Made by a program: the position numbers and the translations under genes
Shown: positions 11,434 through 23,579 of the stretch, piece by piece
Numbering within the stretch: position 1 is the stretch's first letter
How the letters are laid out: each line of letters starts with the position of its first letter
Notes under the pieces: model-generated
What the model was told of the DNA's origin: nothing
Databases searched by the model: none
The model's input: the letters and a program-made list of their open reading frames with translations, nothing else
Assembly: GCF_023159225.1 (NCBI RefSeq)
Contig: NC_063162.1
Span: 101,820,094 to 101,884,093 of the forward strand
Source of the DNA: Perognathus longimembris pacificus
Lineage: Eukaryota > Chordata > Mammalia > Rodentia > Heteromyidae
DNA length: 64,000 nt
Direction: 5' to 3'

Positions 11434-11663
11434 CAAAGGGAGACGGAGAGACAGTAGAGACCAAGTCTGTGAATACTGTATATGTTCTTGATACATTGTA
11501 TATTGTATATATGTCTACCTGACCTAGACAAGGATAGAAAAACAGGATGTAAGATATCACAAGAAATGTACACACTGCCCTACTATGTAACTGTACCCTT
11601 TTTGCACAACACCTTGTAAAAAAATTTTATGTTCAATTAATAAACAAATAAAAAAAATAAAAT
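11434..11663 (+). other. L1 family B 3' UTR and A-rich tail
   Basis: Short AT-rich 3' UTR (aagaaatgtacacactgccc, ttgtaaaaaaattttatgtt) ending in AATAAA-like and AAAT-rich tail repeats. There is no G-rich polypurine tract, which separates this family from family A. Confidence 0.85.
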
Positions 11664-12209
11664 AAAATAAGACATCAAAATTGTTCCAGACTATGGAATT
11701 AATTGTTCTAGTGGATTCTTTTTTTTTTTAGTGGTGTCTGAATTTATTTATTTATTATTAATTAAGTTTTGTTGACAAGGTGTTGTGAAAAAGGGATACA
11801 GTTACATAATAGGGCAGTGAGTACATATCTTGTGATATCTTACACCCTCATTTTTCTTTCCCTTCCCTAGATCAGGTAGGCATATATACAATACCCAGTT
11901 TATCAAAACCATATACAGTAACCACGTGGCATACACCAAAGGAAATTCACCTAGAACTTCAAATGTAATGTCAACAATAGAATCCTCCTGTGTCCTTCTC
12001 TTGGGTTGTTTTTGCTTATCCTTGTCTTATATGATCATATGTACATAGCTGTTGAGCTATTGTAATCCACTGATTACAATATTCTAAACTTTTTTATGTT
12101 TAGTAGTTGTTTGGTTTGAGATATATAATGCTGACCCAAACCTGTAGAAATACCATTTGACAAGTTTTTTGTTTTGCAGACCTGGTCTCTACTGTACTCC
12201 CTCCCTCCC

Positions 12210-15200
12210 CAACAGTCATATATCAAAGAGACCATGCCCCTTGGTTCTCTGTGTTCTAGGATTGTCTCGCTCAACATTATTTGTTCAAGTTCTGGCCATT
12301 TCCCTGCGAATACCAGTATTTTATCATTTCTAATCGCTTTGTAGTATTCCATTTTGTATAGGTACCACATTTTTTGAATCCATTCATCTGTAGAGGGGCA
12401 TCTGGGTTGTTTCCATATTTTGGCTATTGTGAATTGTGGAGCAATAAACATGGATGTGCAGATGTCTTGTTCAGGATAGATGCCTAGGAGTGGTATGGCT
12501 GGGTCATAGGGTATATCTATGCTGAGATTTTAGAGGAACCCCTATACTGTTCTCCAAAGTGATTGTACTAATTTGCACTCCCACCAACAGTGGAGAAGGG
12601 TTCCTCTTTCCCTGCACCCCCTCCAGCATTTGTTGTTGCCTGAGTTCAGAGTATAGGCCATTCTAACTGGAGTGAGGTGGTATCTCAGGGTTTTTTTATT
12701 TGCATTTCCTTTACTAGCAGGGATGTTGAACATTTCCTCATATGTTTCTTTGCCATTTTTATCTCTTCTCCTGTGAAGTCTCTCTTTAGCTCCTTTGCCC
12801 ATTTAATAATTGGTTTACTGGGTTTGGAGGGGGTTAGTTTTTTGAGTTCTCTGTAGATGATGGATATTAGGCCTTTGTCTGTTGCTGTGCTGGTGAAGAT
12901 CCTTTCATATGGTTGGCTGTCTTTCTAGTTTGGTGGCTATGTCTTTAGCTATGCAGAAACTTTTTATTTTGTATTAGTTCCATTTGTCAAGACTCTTCCC
13001 TATCTGTTGTGCCCCTTGGACTATATTCAGGAAGTTCCTTCCTGTGCCTGTAAGTTCTAGCATCTCTCCTACTCTGTCCTTCAGTAGTTTCAAGGATTCA
13101 GGTCTGATGTTGAGGTCCTTAATCCATTTTGAGTTGATCCTGGTGCGTGGTGATAAGCTAGGGTCTACGTTGAGTTTTCTGCATATGGCTGTCCAGTTTT
13201 CCCAGCACCAGTAGTTGAAGAGGCTATGTTTTTTCCATTGTATGTCTTTAGCTCCTTTGTCGAATATCAGCTGACTGTAAGAATGTGGCTTTATTTCTGG
13301 GTCTTCTATTCTAATCCATTGGTCTTCCGGTCTGTTTTTATACCAATACCAGGCTGTTTTTGTTATGATGGCTCTATAATAGAGCTTGAAGTCTGGTATT
13401 GTGATTCCTTCTGTGCTGCTTCTTTGCCTAGAATTGCTTTGGCTATTCTAGCTCTTTTGCTGTTCCATATGAATTTATGGGTTGCTTTCTCTATTTCAGT
13501 GAAGAATGTAGCTGGGATCTTGATGGGGATTGCATTGAATTTGTATAACAATTTGGGCAATATGGCCATTTTCACTATATTGATTCTTCCTACCCAAGAG
13601 CATGGGAGGTCTTTCCATCTCCTTGTGTCTTCTTTGATTTCCCTTATTAGATTTTTATAGTTCTCATTAGATAGGTCATTCATGTCTTTAGTTAGGTTAA
13701 TCCCTAGGTAATTTATTCTTTTTTTAGCTATTGTAAATGGTATTGTTTCCATAATTTCCTTTTCTGCTTGTACATTGCTGGTATACAGAAAAGCTGCTGA
13801 TTTTTGTGGGTTGATTTTGTATCCTGCTACTTTTCCAAAATGGTTTATTAGGTGTAGGAGTTTGGGGACTGAGTTTTTTGGGTCCTTCAGATATAAGATC
13901 ATGTCATCTGTGAATAGGGATAGTTTGATTTCTTCTTTGCCAATGTGGATCTCTTTGGTGCCCTCCTGTTGCCTTATTGCTATGGCTAGGGATTCCAGCA
14001 CTATGTTGAATAGAAGCAAGGAGAGTGGGCATCCTCGTCTTGTTCCTGAGTTTAGGGGAAATGGTTTTAGTTTCTCCCCATTTAATATGATATTAGCAGT
14101 TGGTCTGTTGTATATGGCTTTTATTGTTTTAAAGAATGTTTCCTCTATTCCTGTTCTCTCCAGGGCTTTTAACATGTATGGATATTGTATTTTGTCAAAG
14201 GCTTTTTGGGCATCAGCTGAGATGATGATGTGGTTCTTGGTCTTAGCTCTGTTGATTTGGTGAATTATGTTTATTGATTTGCAGATGTTGAACCATCCTT
14301 GTGTCTGTGGGATGAAGCCTACTTGATCATGATATATAATTTTCTTGATCAGTTTCTGGATCCTGTTAATTAATACTTTGCTGAGGAGCTTTGCATCTGT
14401 GTTCATTAGTGATATTGGTCTGTAGTTCTCTTTTTTTGTTGGGTCTTTGCCTGGTTTGGGAATGAGTATGATATTAGCTTCATAGAATGAGTTTGGGATT
14501 TCTCCCTCTGTTTTTATTTTGCAGAATAGTTTGAGGAGTATTGGTATTAGTTCCTCACTCAAGGTTTTATAGAATTCATTGGTGAATCCATCTGGGCCTG
14601 GGCTTTTTCTTGGGAGGTTCTTGATTATCCCTTGTATCTCGCTGTAAGTTACTGGTTTATTTAGTTGATTTATTTCTTCTTGATTCAGTTTGGGCAGTTT
14701 ATACTTCTCTAAGAATTGATCCATTTCTGTAAAATTTTCATTCTTTAGTGAGTAAAAGGTTCTGGAAATATTTCCTTATGATTGTTTGAATATCCTGCAT
14801 ATTTGTTGTAATTTTTCTGGTGTAGTCCCTGATCTTACGGGTTTGAGTCTCTTCTCTTCTTTTTTTTGTAAGTCTTGCAAGGGGCCTGTCAATTTTATTT
14901 ATTTTCTCAAAGAACCAGCTTTTAGTTTTATTTATTTGTTGAATGGTCTTTCTATTTTCAATCAGATTTATCTCTTCTTTAATCTTTGTGATCTCTCTCC
15001 TCCTAGTCATTTTAGATTCAATTTTTTCTTGTTTCTCCAGACGTTTTAGCTGCATCATGTTATTTACCTATTCTGATTCCATTTTTTTAATGTGTGCACT
15101 GAGGGCAATGATCTTGCCTCTCAGCACTGCTTTTGCTGTATCCCATATGTTTCTTTGTGATGTATTTTCATTGTTGTTGTGGCTTATGAATCTGTTAATT

Positions 15201-16205
15201 TCGTCCGTCATTTGCTCTGTGACCCAAGTGTTAGATAACAGTGAGGGGTTTAGCCTCCAAGTATTTGTGTAGTTTCTATGGTATCCTTTGTTATTGAGGG
15301 TTACCTTGATTCCACTGTGATCAGATAAAATACATGGGATAATGTCAATACTCTTGTATTTTCTGAGGTTCTTTGTGTGGACTATGACATGATCTATTTT
15401 GGAGTATGTTTCATGGGCTGCTGAGAAGATTGGGTCTCTGTAGGGTGAAAAACTCTGTACAGATCTGTCAGATCCATGTGGGATATGGTGTTACTTAGGT
15501 CTTCAGCTCCCTTGCTAATCCTCTTTGTATTGGATCTTTCTCTTGGAGAGAGTGGAGTATTAAAATCTCCCACTATGATTGTATTTGAGTCTATCTTGTT
15601 CTGTAGTTCTGAAATAATTTGTTTGAGATATTTAGGGCCTCTTTTGTTCGGTGAGTATAAATTTATCACCGTGATATCTTGATTCTGGATTTTTCCTTGT
15701 ATTAAAATGTAGTGCCCTTCTTTATCTTTTTTTTTTTATTTTTTTTTTTTTGCCAGTCCTGGGGCTTGGACTCTGGGCCTGAGCACTGTCCCTGGCTTCT
15801 TTTTGCTCAAGGCTAGCACTCTGCCACTTGAGCCACAGCGCCACTTCTGGCCATTTTCTGTATATGTGGTGCTGGGGAATCGAACCCAGGGCCTCATGTA
15901 TATGAGGCAGGCACTCTTGCCACTAGGCCATATCCCCAGCCCCATTCTTCTTTATCTTTTTGAACTGATTTTAATGAGAAGTCTAGCTTGTCTGAAATCA
16001 GGATGGCTACCCCTGCCATTTTGGTAGATGCATTTGCTTGGAAGATCTTGCTTCATCCTTTCATTTGGAGCTTGTTTTTGTCCCTTGCTGTAAGATGGGT
16101 CTCTTGAAGACAACAGATATCAATTTTTTGTTTACGGATCCATTCTCTCAGTCTGCTCCTCTTTATTGGAGAATTTACACCATTTATATTCAAAGAGATC
16201 ATGGA
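12210..16205 (-). pseudogene. L1 ORF2, interrupted by a SINE and stops
   Basis: Minus-strand ORF2. Endonuclease motifs are split by the SINE; GDFNTPLS is visible at about 15570. A 453-codon open stretch at 13363-14724 carries the whole RT core: [11 protein letters not shown], the [11 protein letters not shown] substrate motif and FTDD in place of the usual FADD. The C-terminal zinc-knuckle region ([18 protein letters not shown]) is at about 12590-12650. The usual stop after SLIYDC is lost by substitution, so that frame reads on into the 3' UTR to 12074. Frameshifts near 12460, 12540 and 13365 and a stop near 14730 disable it. Confidence 0.88.
15731..15947 (-). mobile_element. IDL-Geo SINE inside L1 ORF2
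   Basis: The inverted T-rich tail, right monomer and left monomer (ending tatccccagcccc) are all near consensus. A 13-bp TSD, ttctttatctttt, lies at 15718-15730 and 15948-15960. It sits in the endonuclease-coding part of the minus-strand L1, so it is younger than that L1. Confidence 0.93.
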
Positions 16206-16368
16206 TAGGTTTTTTCCCTTCCATTTTCCGTTAGGCTGTTTCCTCTCCCTTCTTTCTTGTCTTTATTGAGCTGCTCTTCCTGTTGGGCTCTGGCTGTTGT
16301 AGTTCCTTTCTGTTTCTGTCTGGAGGTCCTGTACATTTTCTGTTGAGTGGGGTTTCTGGTGGACTTTT

Positions 16369-18805
16369 AAATTTATCATTTATATTTCTGTTGATTTGAA
16401 ATGTCATCTTTGTCACTAAATCAGCTTTACTAGGTTTGGTTTCAGAGCTTTCTTTACTGCTTCATTCCAGTGTGTATTCTTTTACACCTGTGATATGATT
16501 TTATTATTAAAGATTTAGAATACACTGGAAAGTTGCCACAGTAAATCCATTCTACTGTTCTCTTTTTCTCAGTAATTTCTTATATATTTATTTTTCTTTT
16601 TTATTCCAGCCACACTTGAGAACTACTTAGTACAACCACATCCTTTTGTAGCTTATGACTTAGACTGGAAAATCTTCAAACTTACATAAATTAATTTAAG
16701 GAAAACTTTAATTTAATTAAAGCAAAATTTAATCTTGCCTTGTTATCAAAGAACTTAATATCTTTCTCCATTTGTTTATGTTTTCTTTGAGTTGGTTCAT
16801 TGGTATTTCTTATTTGTTTTGAGATTATGAGACTCTGATATATGAGCCTCTATTTTTCTCTTTGAAATATTTTCTAGTCATTAAAAGAAATGACCAACTT
16901 CTAACCACCCACAGGACATTTTCTCTTAATAGGCACGTCTTCAGAGTTGGTTATATTGGTCTGCTTAATTAACCATTGCCCTACAGAAGACATTCTAGAA
17001 AAATACAGTCACAAATGCCAGATCTGGACCCCAAGTTCTCTATCTACCTACTCTACCCAGAGAAGAGTGGTTAGCCAGGATCTTCTTTGTTTCCTGGTCT
17101 TCTAGCCTTTAAGACCCTCTCCACCACTCAAGACAGTGGCCCTAAAGCCTTCCCTGTATAAAATCCTCTGTATATTTATGATTCTAATTTTATTGACCTG
17201 GAAAAGGATCATCTATACTTCCCCGCAAAAAAAGTCTCCCCAGATAATTTAACTTTCTGTTAGACTTGAGAATCGGTATTCTAATTTGCCATCCATAGAC
17301 CTAGTGACCTAGTGTAGTGAGTTTTTCTGTAGTAATCTTAGCTTGTGGCCTGTTTCCAGTAGACTTTTTAATGGGCTTGAGAAATGTCTATCCTTCCCTT
17401 TAATCCCCATGAGTGAAGTGAGATGTTGTGTGGTCAGACATGCAGATTCACTGGGGTGAATGGGCTTGGGAGGTAGCTATGCAAAAGGAATGTTTAAGAT
17501 CAGTCTGAGAAACTGGAACTTTAATTTGGCACTAGCAGAATAATAAAGGTTGGGAACTCACTTCCACTATTGAAAATTAAACCTATGTATATTGAGTGAC
17601 ATGATGATTGAAGGGCAATGATATTTCATTGTCAGGTCATCATATCCATCACAATGGTGAGTATAATCCCAATTTTTTGAGAAGTGTCCCTTCTAAGGGT
17701 TTCTATGTTAGAGTTCTGTATAAGATACCTTGTGGCAATTCTCCACTGAAAAAAAATGGCTAAATACGAATAATAAATTCTGTCCTTCAGAATGTCTTAT
17801 TTGACTTCCTTCTTCTTGTCTCCTCTTCCTCCTTCCATACTAGGTTCTAAGACTCTTTTTCTGTTTGCCTTTTTCTGGATCATAAATTCCTTTTCTAGAA
17901 TTTCATCTTTCTCCAGATAGAAGCTACTCAAGTTGACTTTTCCAAATTGCCCTGATGGTGCTACAGTGTTTGAGGGGTTTAGTTTTTGCCCTGATTAACT
18001 CAAAGTCTAATGGAAGTTTCTAGGCCTGGACTCACTCAACAATTGAGCTCTTACTCCTTCTTTCTTTTCTACTAACTTTCTGGTTTATACTTCCACTCTA
18101 GCTAATGATATTAATTGATTTTCCATTGTGAATCTTCCTTTTAGTCACTTAGTTTCTTCTTTGATGGACTTGAGAGAAATTATTATGCTGACTTTTCTCA
18201 TAATGCTGCTCACTCACACTTGGACTTGGCTCCAGGAAACATAACACCAGAGCTCTGATGAGTAGTCAGGGACTATTTGAGGAACTGATGGTATGATGTC
18301 TTGGATTTGTGGTGTCATGGATGAGCAGTGAACAAGCCAGGAGAGGCAGCCTTTGGCAGTCTTCAAATATGGAAAAGGCTAATGATAGCTCATGATATGT
18401 GGAAATAAAGTATGTCTTGGTCCGGTGCTCACACTCTAGGCATTGTAAGTTGTGATGTTGAAACCCCAGGTGTTTCTACTCTAGCCCCCACAGTGATATG
18501 AGAAGCCTTGACATGAGTCTCTAGGAAGTTTAACCAATTATAATAACAAATGGTACATTCTAGGCTACCATACTGAATGAATTTGATAGTTGATCAACAA
18601 GAGATATTTGGGATAAGAGATTATTGGATTAACTTTATTATAGGTCTGCTGACCAAGGCATGGTCAGAAGTTTGAACTGTTGTAACATGCAAAACTAGTG
18701 CTTGTGGTAAAAAATAGAATAATGGTGGTCAGGCAACAATTGATTATATTTCCACCTTGCCTGTATGTGACCTATTAATAGGAATGGAAAAAAGTGAAAT
18801 TTCAG
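16369..18805. other. Unique-looking non-coding sequence
   Basis: About 2.4 kb with no recognised repeat, RNA gene or exon. No open frame above background, no CpG cluster. Confidence 0.55.
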
Positions 18806-19036
18806 CCAGGTGCCAGTGGCTCATGCCTATAAGTCTAGCTATACAGGAGGCTGATACCTGAGGATCACACTTTGAAGCCAGCTCAGGCAGAAAAGTCATG
18901 AGACTCTTATCTCCAATAAACTATTCATAAAAGGCCAGAAGTGGCAATGTGGCTCAATTGGTAGAGTGCTAAGAGAGCTCAGGGATAGCACCTAAGCCCT
19001 GAGTTCAAGCCCCAGGACCAAATAATAATAATAATT
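18806..19036 (+). mobile_element. B1-like/Geo dimeric SINE
   Basis: Left monomer 7SL/B1-like (gccaggtgccagtggctcat, then gcctataagtctagctat). Right monomer Geo-type (ggccagaagtggcaatgtgg, ctgagttcaagccccaggac), then an AAT-repeat tail. It shows that the same right monomer is joined to a B1-like left half. Confidence 0.85.
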
Positions 19037-19585
19037 TTTTAAAAAAGAGTTTCAGTATGCCAAAATTTTGATAATTCAGAACTGATTCTTGTTAATGTTG
19101 TACTTGGATGAGTAGTAAGAAGCCTGCTAAACACTTAGGTGCCCCAATATTTTACCCAAGGACATAATTATTTTCATTGACTATTGCCTGCAATTTTTTT
19201 ACTTGAAAGTTCTTTAATGAAGATTTTCCGTATTTTTAAAATCATTCTTATTTATTGTCAAAGTGATGTACAGAGGAGTTATAGTTTCATACATAAGGCA
19301 GTGAGTACATTTCTTGTTCAACTTGTTACCTCCTCCCTCATTTTTCCCCCACCCCCCTTCCCATTTTCCTCTCATCCCCCACCCCCATGAGTTGTACAGT
19401 TGGTTTACACCAAATGGTTTTGTAAGTATTGCTTTTGGAATGGTTTGTCTTTTTATCCTTTGTCTCTTGATTTTGATATTGCCTTTCCCTTCTCTTGTTC
19501 TAATACATGTATATACAGAATACAGGGTACTCTGATGAGATACAGTGATAGTGCAGGCACAACCACAGGAAGGGGATACAAGAGG

Positions 19586-19616
<31 letters not shown>
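19586..19616. repeat. (AAC)n microsatellite in L1 3' UTR
   Basis: About ten AAC units. Other family A copies have a shorter version at this place (gttgttg-type, e.g. acaacaacaaaagc at 4132-4145), so this one expanded after insertion or in its source copy. Confidence 0.85.
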
Positions 19617-19777
19617 GAAAGCTAGTTTCACATGGGATGTTGAAAGTGATTACAACAGCGATATAACACTCGTTTCCATAACATGGAGTTCATTTCACTT
19701 AGCAGCATCTCATGTGTTCATAAGGGCATAGCTATTGGGCTATTGTGATCTTCTGCTATGACTAGCCTAAACTTGTA

Positions 19778-21728
19778 CTAATTATTCTCTATGAGGGAAA
19801 CCATAGAGTCCATATGTCTTTAGGTCTTGCTCACTTCACTTAGTATAATTTTTTCCAAGTCCTTCCATTTCCTTGTGAATGGGGAAATGTCATTCTTTCT
19901 GATAGAGGCATAGAATCCATTGTGTGTTTGTACCACATTTTCCTGATCCATTTGTCTACTGAGGGCCATCTGGGTTGATTCCATATTTTATCAATGACAA
20001 ATTGTGCTGCCATGAACATTGTTGTGCTGGTGGCTTTAATGTGGTCTTGCTTGTAATCTTTTGGGTAGATGCCCAAAAGTAGGCCTCCTGGGTCATAGGG
20101 GAGCTCTATGTTTAGCCTTCTGAGGAACCTTCATACTGCTTTCTAGAGTGGTTGAAGAAGTTTACATTCCCACCAACAATGTAGTAGGGTTTCCTTTTGG
20201 CCACATCCCCTCCAGCATTTGTTATTGTTAGCTTTCCTGATAATGAACATTCTTACTGGGGTGTGGTGGAATCTCAGTGTTTGATTTGCATTTCTTTTAT
20301 GGCCAGTCATGTAGTGTCATGTGTTTCTTGGCATTTCTCATTTCCTCTTCAGAGAAATCTCTTTTTAGGTCTTTAGCCCACTTGTTGAGGGGGCGGTTGG
20401 TTATTTGAGGCTTTGTTTTGGAGGAATTGAATTTTTTTAGTTCTGCGTATATTTTAGATATGAGGCCTTTGTCCACTGTATGGCTGGTAACGATCTTCTC
20501 CCAATCTGTGGGCTTTCTGTTTATCTTGCAAGCTATGTCCTTTGTCATGCAGAAGCTCTGCAGTTTGATGCAGTCCCATTTGTCTAACGTTTCTTTGATT
20601 TGTTGCATTTCTGGACTTTTATTAAGGAAGTTTTGCTGTGTGCCAAGGAGCCCAAGTGTTTCTCCTATTCCTTCTTGTACTGCTTTCAGGGTATCTGATT
20701 TTACTTCGCAGTCTTTGATCCATTTGGAATTGATTTTGGTGCAGTGCAAAATATAAGGATCTAGTTTTAATTTGTTACAGGTGTTGAACCAGTTTTGCCA
20801 GCACCATTTGTTAAAGAGGCTGTCTTTCTTCCATCCTATTTTTTTAGCTCCTTTATCAAAGATTAAGTAGGCATAGTTCTGCAGGTTCATTTCTGGGTCT
20901 TCAGTTCTGTTCCATTGGTCCTCAAGCCTGTTCTTGTGCCAATACCAAGCTGTTTTTATTACTATAGCTTTATAATACAGCTTGAAGTTTGGTATTTTAA
21001 TTCCTCCAGCTTAGGATTCCTTCTACTTAGGATTGTTTTTGGTATGTGGACTCTTTTATTGTTCCATATGAATTTCTGGATTGCTTTCTCTATTTCATTA
21101 AAGAAAGGTGTTGAGATATTGATGAGTATTGCATTGAATTTGTAGATAGCCTTTGGCAATATTGTCATTTTCACAATGTTAATCCTCCCAATCCAGGAGC
21201 ATTGGAGGTTTTTCCATTTCCTTAGTTCTGCCTTAATTTCCTTTTTCAGGTTTTTAAAGTTTTCATCATAGAGGTCTTTCACTTCTTTGGTTAAGGTTAT
21301 TCCTAAGTCTTTTATGTTATTTGAGGCTATTGTAAAAGAAGTTGTTTTCCTGATTTTAGCCTCACTCCTCAGGTCATTGGCATATAGAAAAGCCATTGAT
21401 TTTTGAGGATTTATCTTATATCCTGCTACTTTGCCAAACTTTTAGATCAGCTCAAGTAACTTGGGAGCAGAGTCTGTGGGGTTCTTTAGATACAGGTTCA
21501 CGTCATCTGCAAAGAGAGAGAGTTTGACTTCATCTTTTCCTATTTGGATCCCCTTTATGTCTTCCTCTTGCTTTTATGTCTTGACTCTTGCTCTGGCTAG
21601 GAATTCTAGTACTATGTTGAAGAGGAGAGGAGAGAGTGGACAGCCTTGTCTTGCTCCTGATTTTAGAGGACATGGCTTTAACTTTTCCCCATTAAGAATA
21701 ATGTTCGCTATGGGTTTGTTGTAGACAG
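19778..21728 (-). pseudogene. L1 ORF2 fragment (late RT to C-terminus)
   Basis: Begins at [13 protein letters not shown] in the RT palm, has the [17 protein letters not shown] motif and keeps FADD (plus-strand complement near 21505). It continues through the C-terminal domain, ending at the stop complement 19778-19780. Breaks near 20080, 20295, 20895, 21440 and 21570 scatter it over several frames. The endonuclease is absent by 5' truncation. Confidence 0.85.
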
Positions 21729-22014
21729 TTGCCTGCAAATTTTGAGGAATCATTCTTAGATTCCTTTGTAGCCCTATATAGCTTAAATGGGACAGATGGA
21801 TAGGTAGACATACTATAAGAAACAGCACTATCTAGAAATGTATATGGTAGACAATTCTTTTATTTATTTGACAGCTGTTTTCTGAAAACTTCCACCAGGG
21901 AATTCAGCAATAGTTCTACTAAACAGGAGTTGAGACAACTGCCCAACTTTTTCTCCTAATACCACTGGATACACAGGCAAAAAACAAAAGGGGATTAGCT
22001 AGGGTGAGCTCTTA

Positions 22015-22210
22015 GGCCTGGGCGTTGTCCCTGAACTCTTCTGCCCAAGGCTAGCACTCTATCACTTAAGCCACAGCACCACTTCCAATTTTCTGGTGGT
22101 TAGTAAGAGTCTCATAGTCGTTCCTGCCTGGGCTGGCTTTGAACCATGATCCTCAGATCTCAGCCTCCTGAGTAGCTAGGATTATAGACATGAGCCACCA
22201 GTGCCTGGCA
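22015..22210 (-). mobile_element. B1-like/Geo SINE
   Basis: Inverted right monomer (gcctgggcgttgtccctgaa) and inverted B1-like left monomer (cagcctcctgagtagctagg, ending gagccaccagtgcctggca). A 10-bp TSD, tgagctctta, lies at 22005-22014 and 22211-22220. No clear A tail remains. Confidence 0.9.
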
Positions 22211-22384
22211 TGAGCTCTTAATTTCTAAGGAAATGCAGGCAGGTCAGATTTAATACTGCACTGGGTCCTCTGGGGTACCCTCTCCTCGTAGTAGGAGTTA
22301 CTGGAATACCCTAACAATCTCAAATAGGCAGTAATCAAATAGGGTAATTCAGGGCTCAATGTTAACCATAAAGGAGTGACATTG

Positions 22385-22462
22385 TCCAAAAAGCAATGTA
22401 CTCATTACCAACTTAAGTAACTTTAACTTCTCTGTACACCAACTTTATAATAACAAATAAAA
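22385..22462 (+). mobile_element. Old L1 3'-end remnant
   Basis: The phrases taactttaacttctctgtac and aactttataataacaaataa parallel the final 60 bases of other L1 3' UTRs in the window. Short and diverged. Confidence 0.5.
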
Positions 22463-22869
22463 TCCACTAAAATATTAACCATAGTTTTGTAAATGAATGC
22501 AGAAATGAGTAGAATAGTGTCCGCCATATTTTCTTTCTTACTATATCATTTAGCTCAGTATTTAAAAATACTTTACCCCATTTTTCACTCAGGAGTTTTA
22601 AAAAATAGACTGTGTGGGTTGTTTTTATGGCTTAGCTTATTGGGCGCAAAATACTTAGAACTATCATGACCAAATTAGAACAGAGACATATTTCTCAGCC
22701 ACATTAGCCACTCAAGCTCCCATTTCATTCTTAGAAACTCTCTTTCAGAAGAATGCTTTTCCTTTAGAAATTCCCTTTTCCTGAAACAAGTTCCTGACAA
22801 CCCCATAAAAGAGTCAATTTTCTCTTTCCTTGGCATATCTATTCCATCACCTGGACTAACACTACATGG

Positions 22870-22985
22870 AATTTATTACCTACTTATTTGCTTACTTTTT
22901 ATTGGTCCACTAGAATGTAAGCCTCATGAGGACAGGACTTCATCTCTGGCTCAGTGCTGTCTCTCTGGAGCCAAGAGCACCTGGT
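22870..22985 (+). mobile_element. Possible L2 remnant
   Basis: The phrase ctagaatgtaagcctcatga followed by ggacaggacttcatctctgg and tcagtgctg is typical of the 3' region of ancient mammalian L2. No TSD is expected at this age. Confidence 0.4.
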
Positions 22986-23451
22986 CCCAAAGTAGAACAC
23001 AAGCCTCTCTCACTACCCAGTCCTGGGTGTTCTTTGCCTACAGTGTCCCTGTGTAGAGTGCTTTTCATCTTGGATAAGTTAAACCTTCTGCGAATGTATG
23101 CTGTCTGCCAGCCAATCTACTGTAAGTCCTTGTATTTTGAACTTTCAGGATTTGAACATTTCAAAAAGTCTGCCAGAGCTCAGCATGCCTCCCCAAGTTG
23201 GAAACCAAGAGAATTCTTCAAGCTCAGAAATCACATGCACAAGAATAATAGTTTGTCGTCTGAAGAATCTTACTTCTAGGCATATTTTGAAGATAATTGT
23301 CTCATAAGCTTCTGGGCCCTGAAAGCTCTGGCTAGTCTTGCCTGGACACTGTAATGTGATCTGGTATGATCTGAAGTTCTTCCTTATTCTGGTTTTGGCT
23401 TCTAGGTTAGAGCTCTTCCCACCCCTTCTTTCTCCTAGCTCTTCTCTCCTG

Positions 23452-23454
<3 letters not shown>
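22986..23454. other. Non-coding sequence
   Basis: Two overlapping short plus-strand open frames (117 and 69 codons) show no family resemblance. No exon evidence. Confidence 0.4.

Positions 23455-23506
<52 letters not shown>
23455..23506. repeat. (CT)n microsatellite
   Basis: About 22 CT units followed by ctatctatctctcctatctc and a pyrimidine-rich stretch to about 23580. The 213-codon frame across it owes its length to the repeat (Ser-Leu runs). Confidence 0.95.
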
Positions 23507-23510
<4 letters not shown>

Positions 23511-23579
23511 CTCCTATCTCTCCTCCTCTCCCACTTTCTTCTCCCTCCTTCCCATTTTCCTATCCTCTTTCTTTTCCTT

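Larger units (their letters stand above)
5370..11663 (+). mobile_element. Full-length L1, family B (6.3 kb)
   Basis: A complete element: GC-rich 5' leader (5370-6525), ORF1 (6526-7694), ORF2 (about 7740-11433), a short 3' UTR and an A/AAT-rich tail. A perfect 14-bp TSD, aaaataagacatca, lies at 5356-5369 and 11664-11677, so both ends are exact. The first bases (ggaggagaaagatgg) resemble the 5' end of other mammalian L1s. Both ORFs carry frameshifts or stops, so it is no longer autonomous. Its 3' UTR lacks the family A G-rich tract. Confidence 0.95.
11723..16355 (-). mobile_element. L1 family B, 5'-truncated, tail-to-tail with the previous L1
   Basis: On the minus strand this holds the end of ORF1, almost all of ORF2, the 3' UTR and a poly(A) tail (T run at about 11720-11731). 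Family-specific homology stops near 16355. An imperfect possible TSD is ctagtggattctttt (11708-11722) against ctggtggactttt (16356-16368). Only about 45-60 bp separate its tail from the tail of the full-length L1. It is interrupted by an IDL-Geo SINE at 15731-15947. Confidence 0.88.
19198..21728 (-). mobile_element. L1 family A, 5'-truncated, with extra 3' sequence
   Basis: A minus-strand L1 of about 2.5 kb from mid reverse transcriptase to the 3' end. The TSD, ttgcctgcaattt with a one-base slip, is at 19184-19196 and 21729-21743. Between the normal L1 3' end (about 19231) and the A7 tail (19194-19200) lie some 30 non-L1 bases containing ATTAAA, consistent with read-through to a downstream polyadenylation site. 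The 3' UTR carries the C-rich complement of the family A G tract and an expanded AAC repeat. Confidence 0.88.

Noticed and set aside
19586..19616. Regular short repeats as possible CRISPR-like array
   Set aside because: A simple AAC microsatellite in eukaryotic DNA; no spacers.
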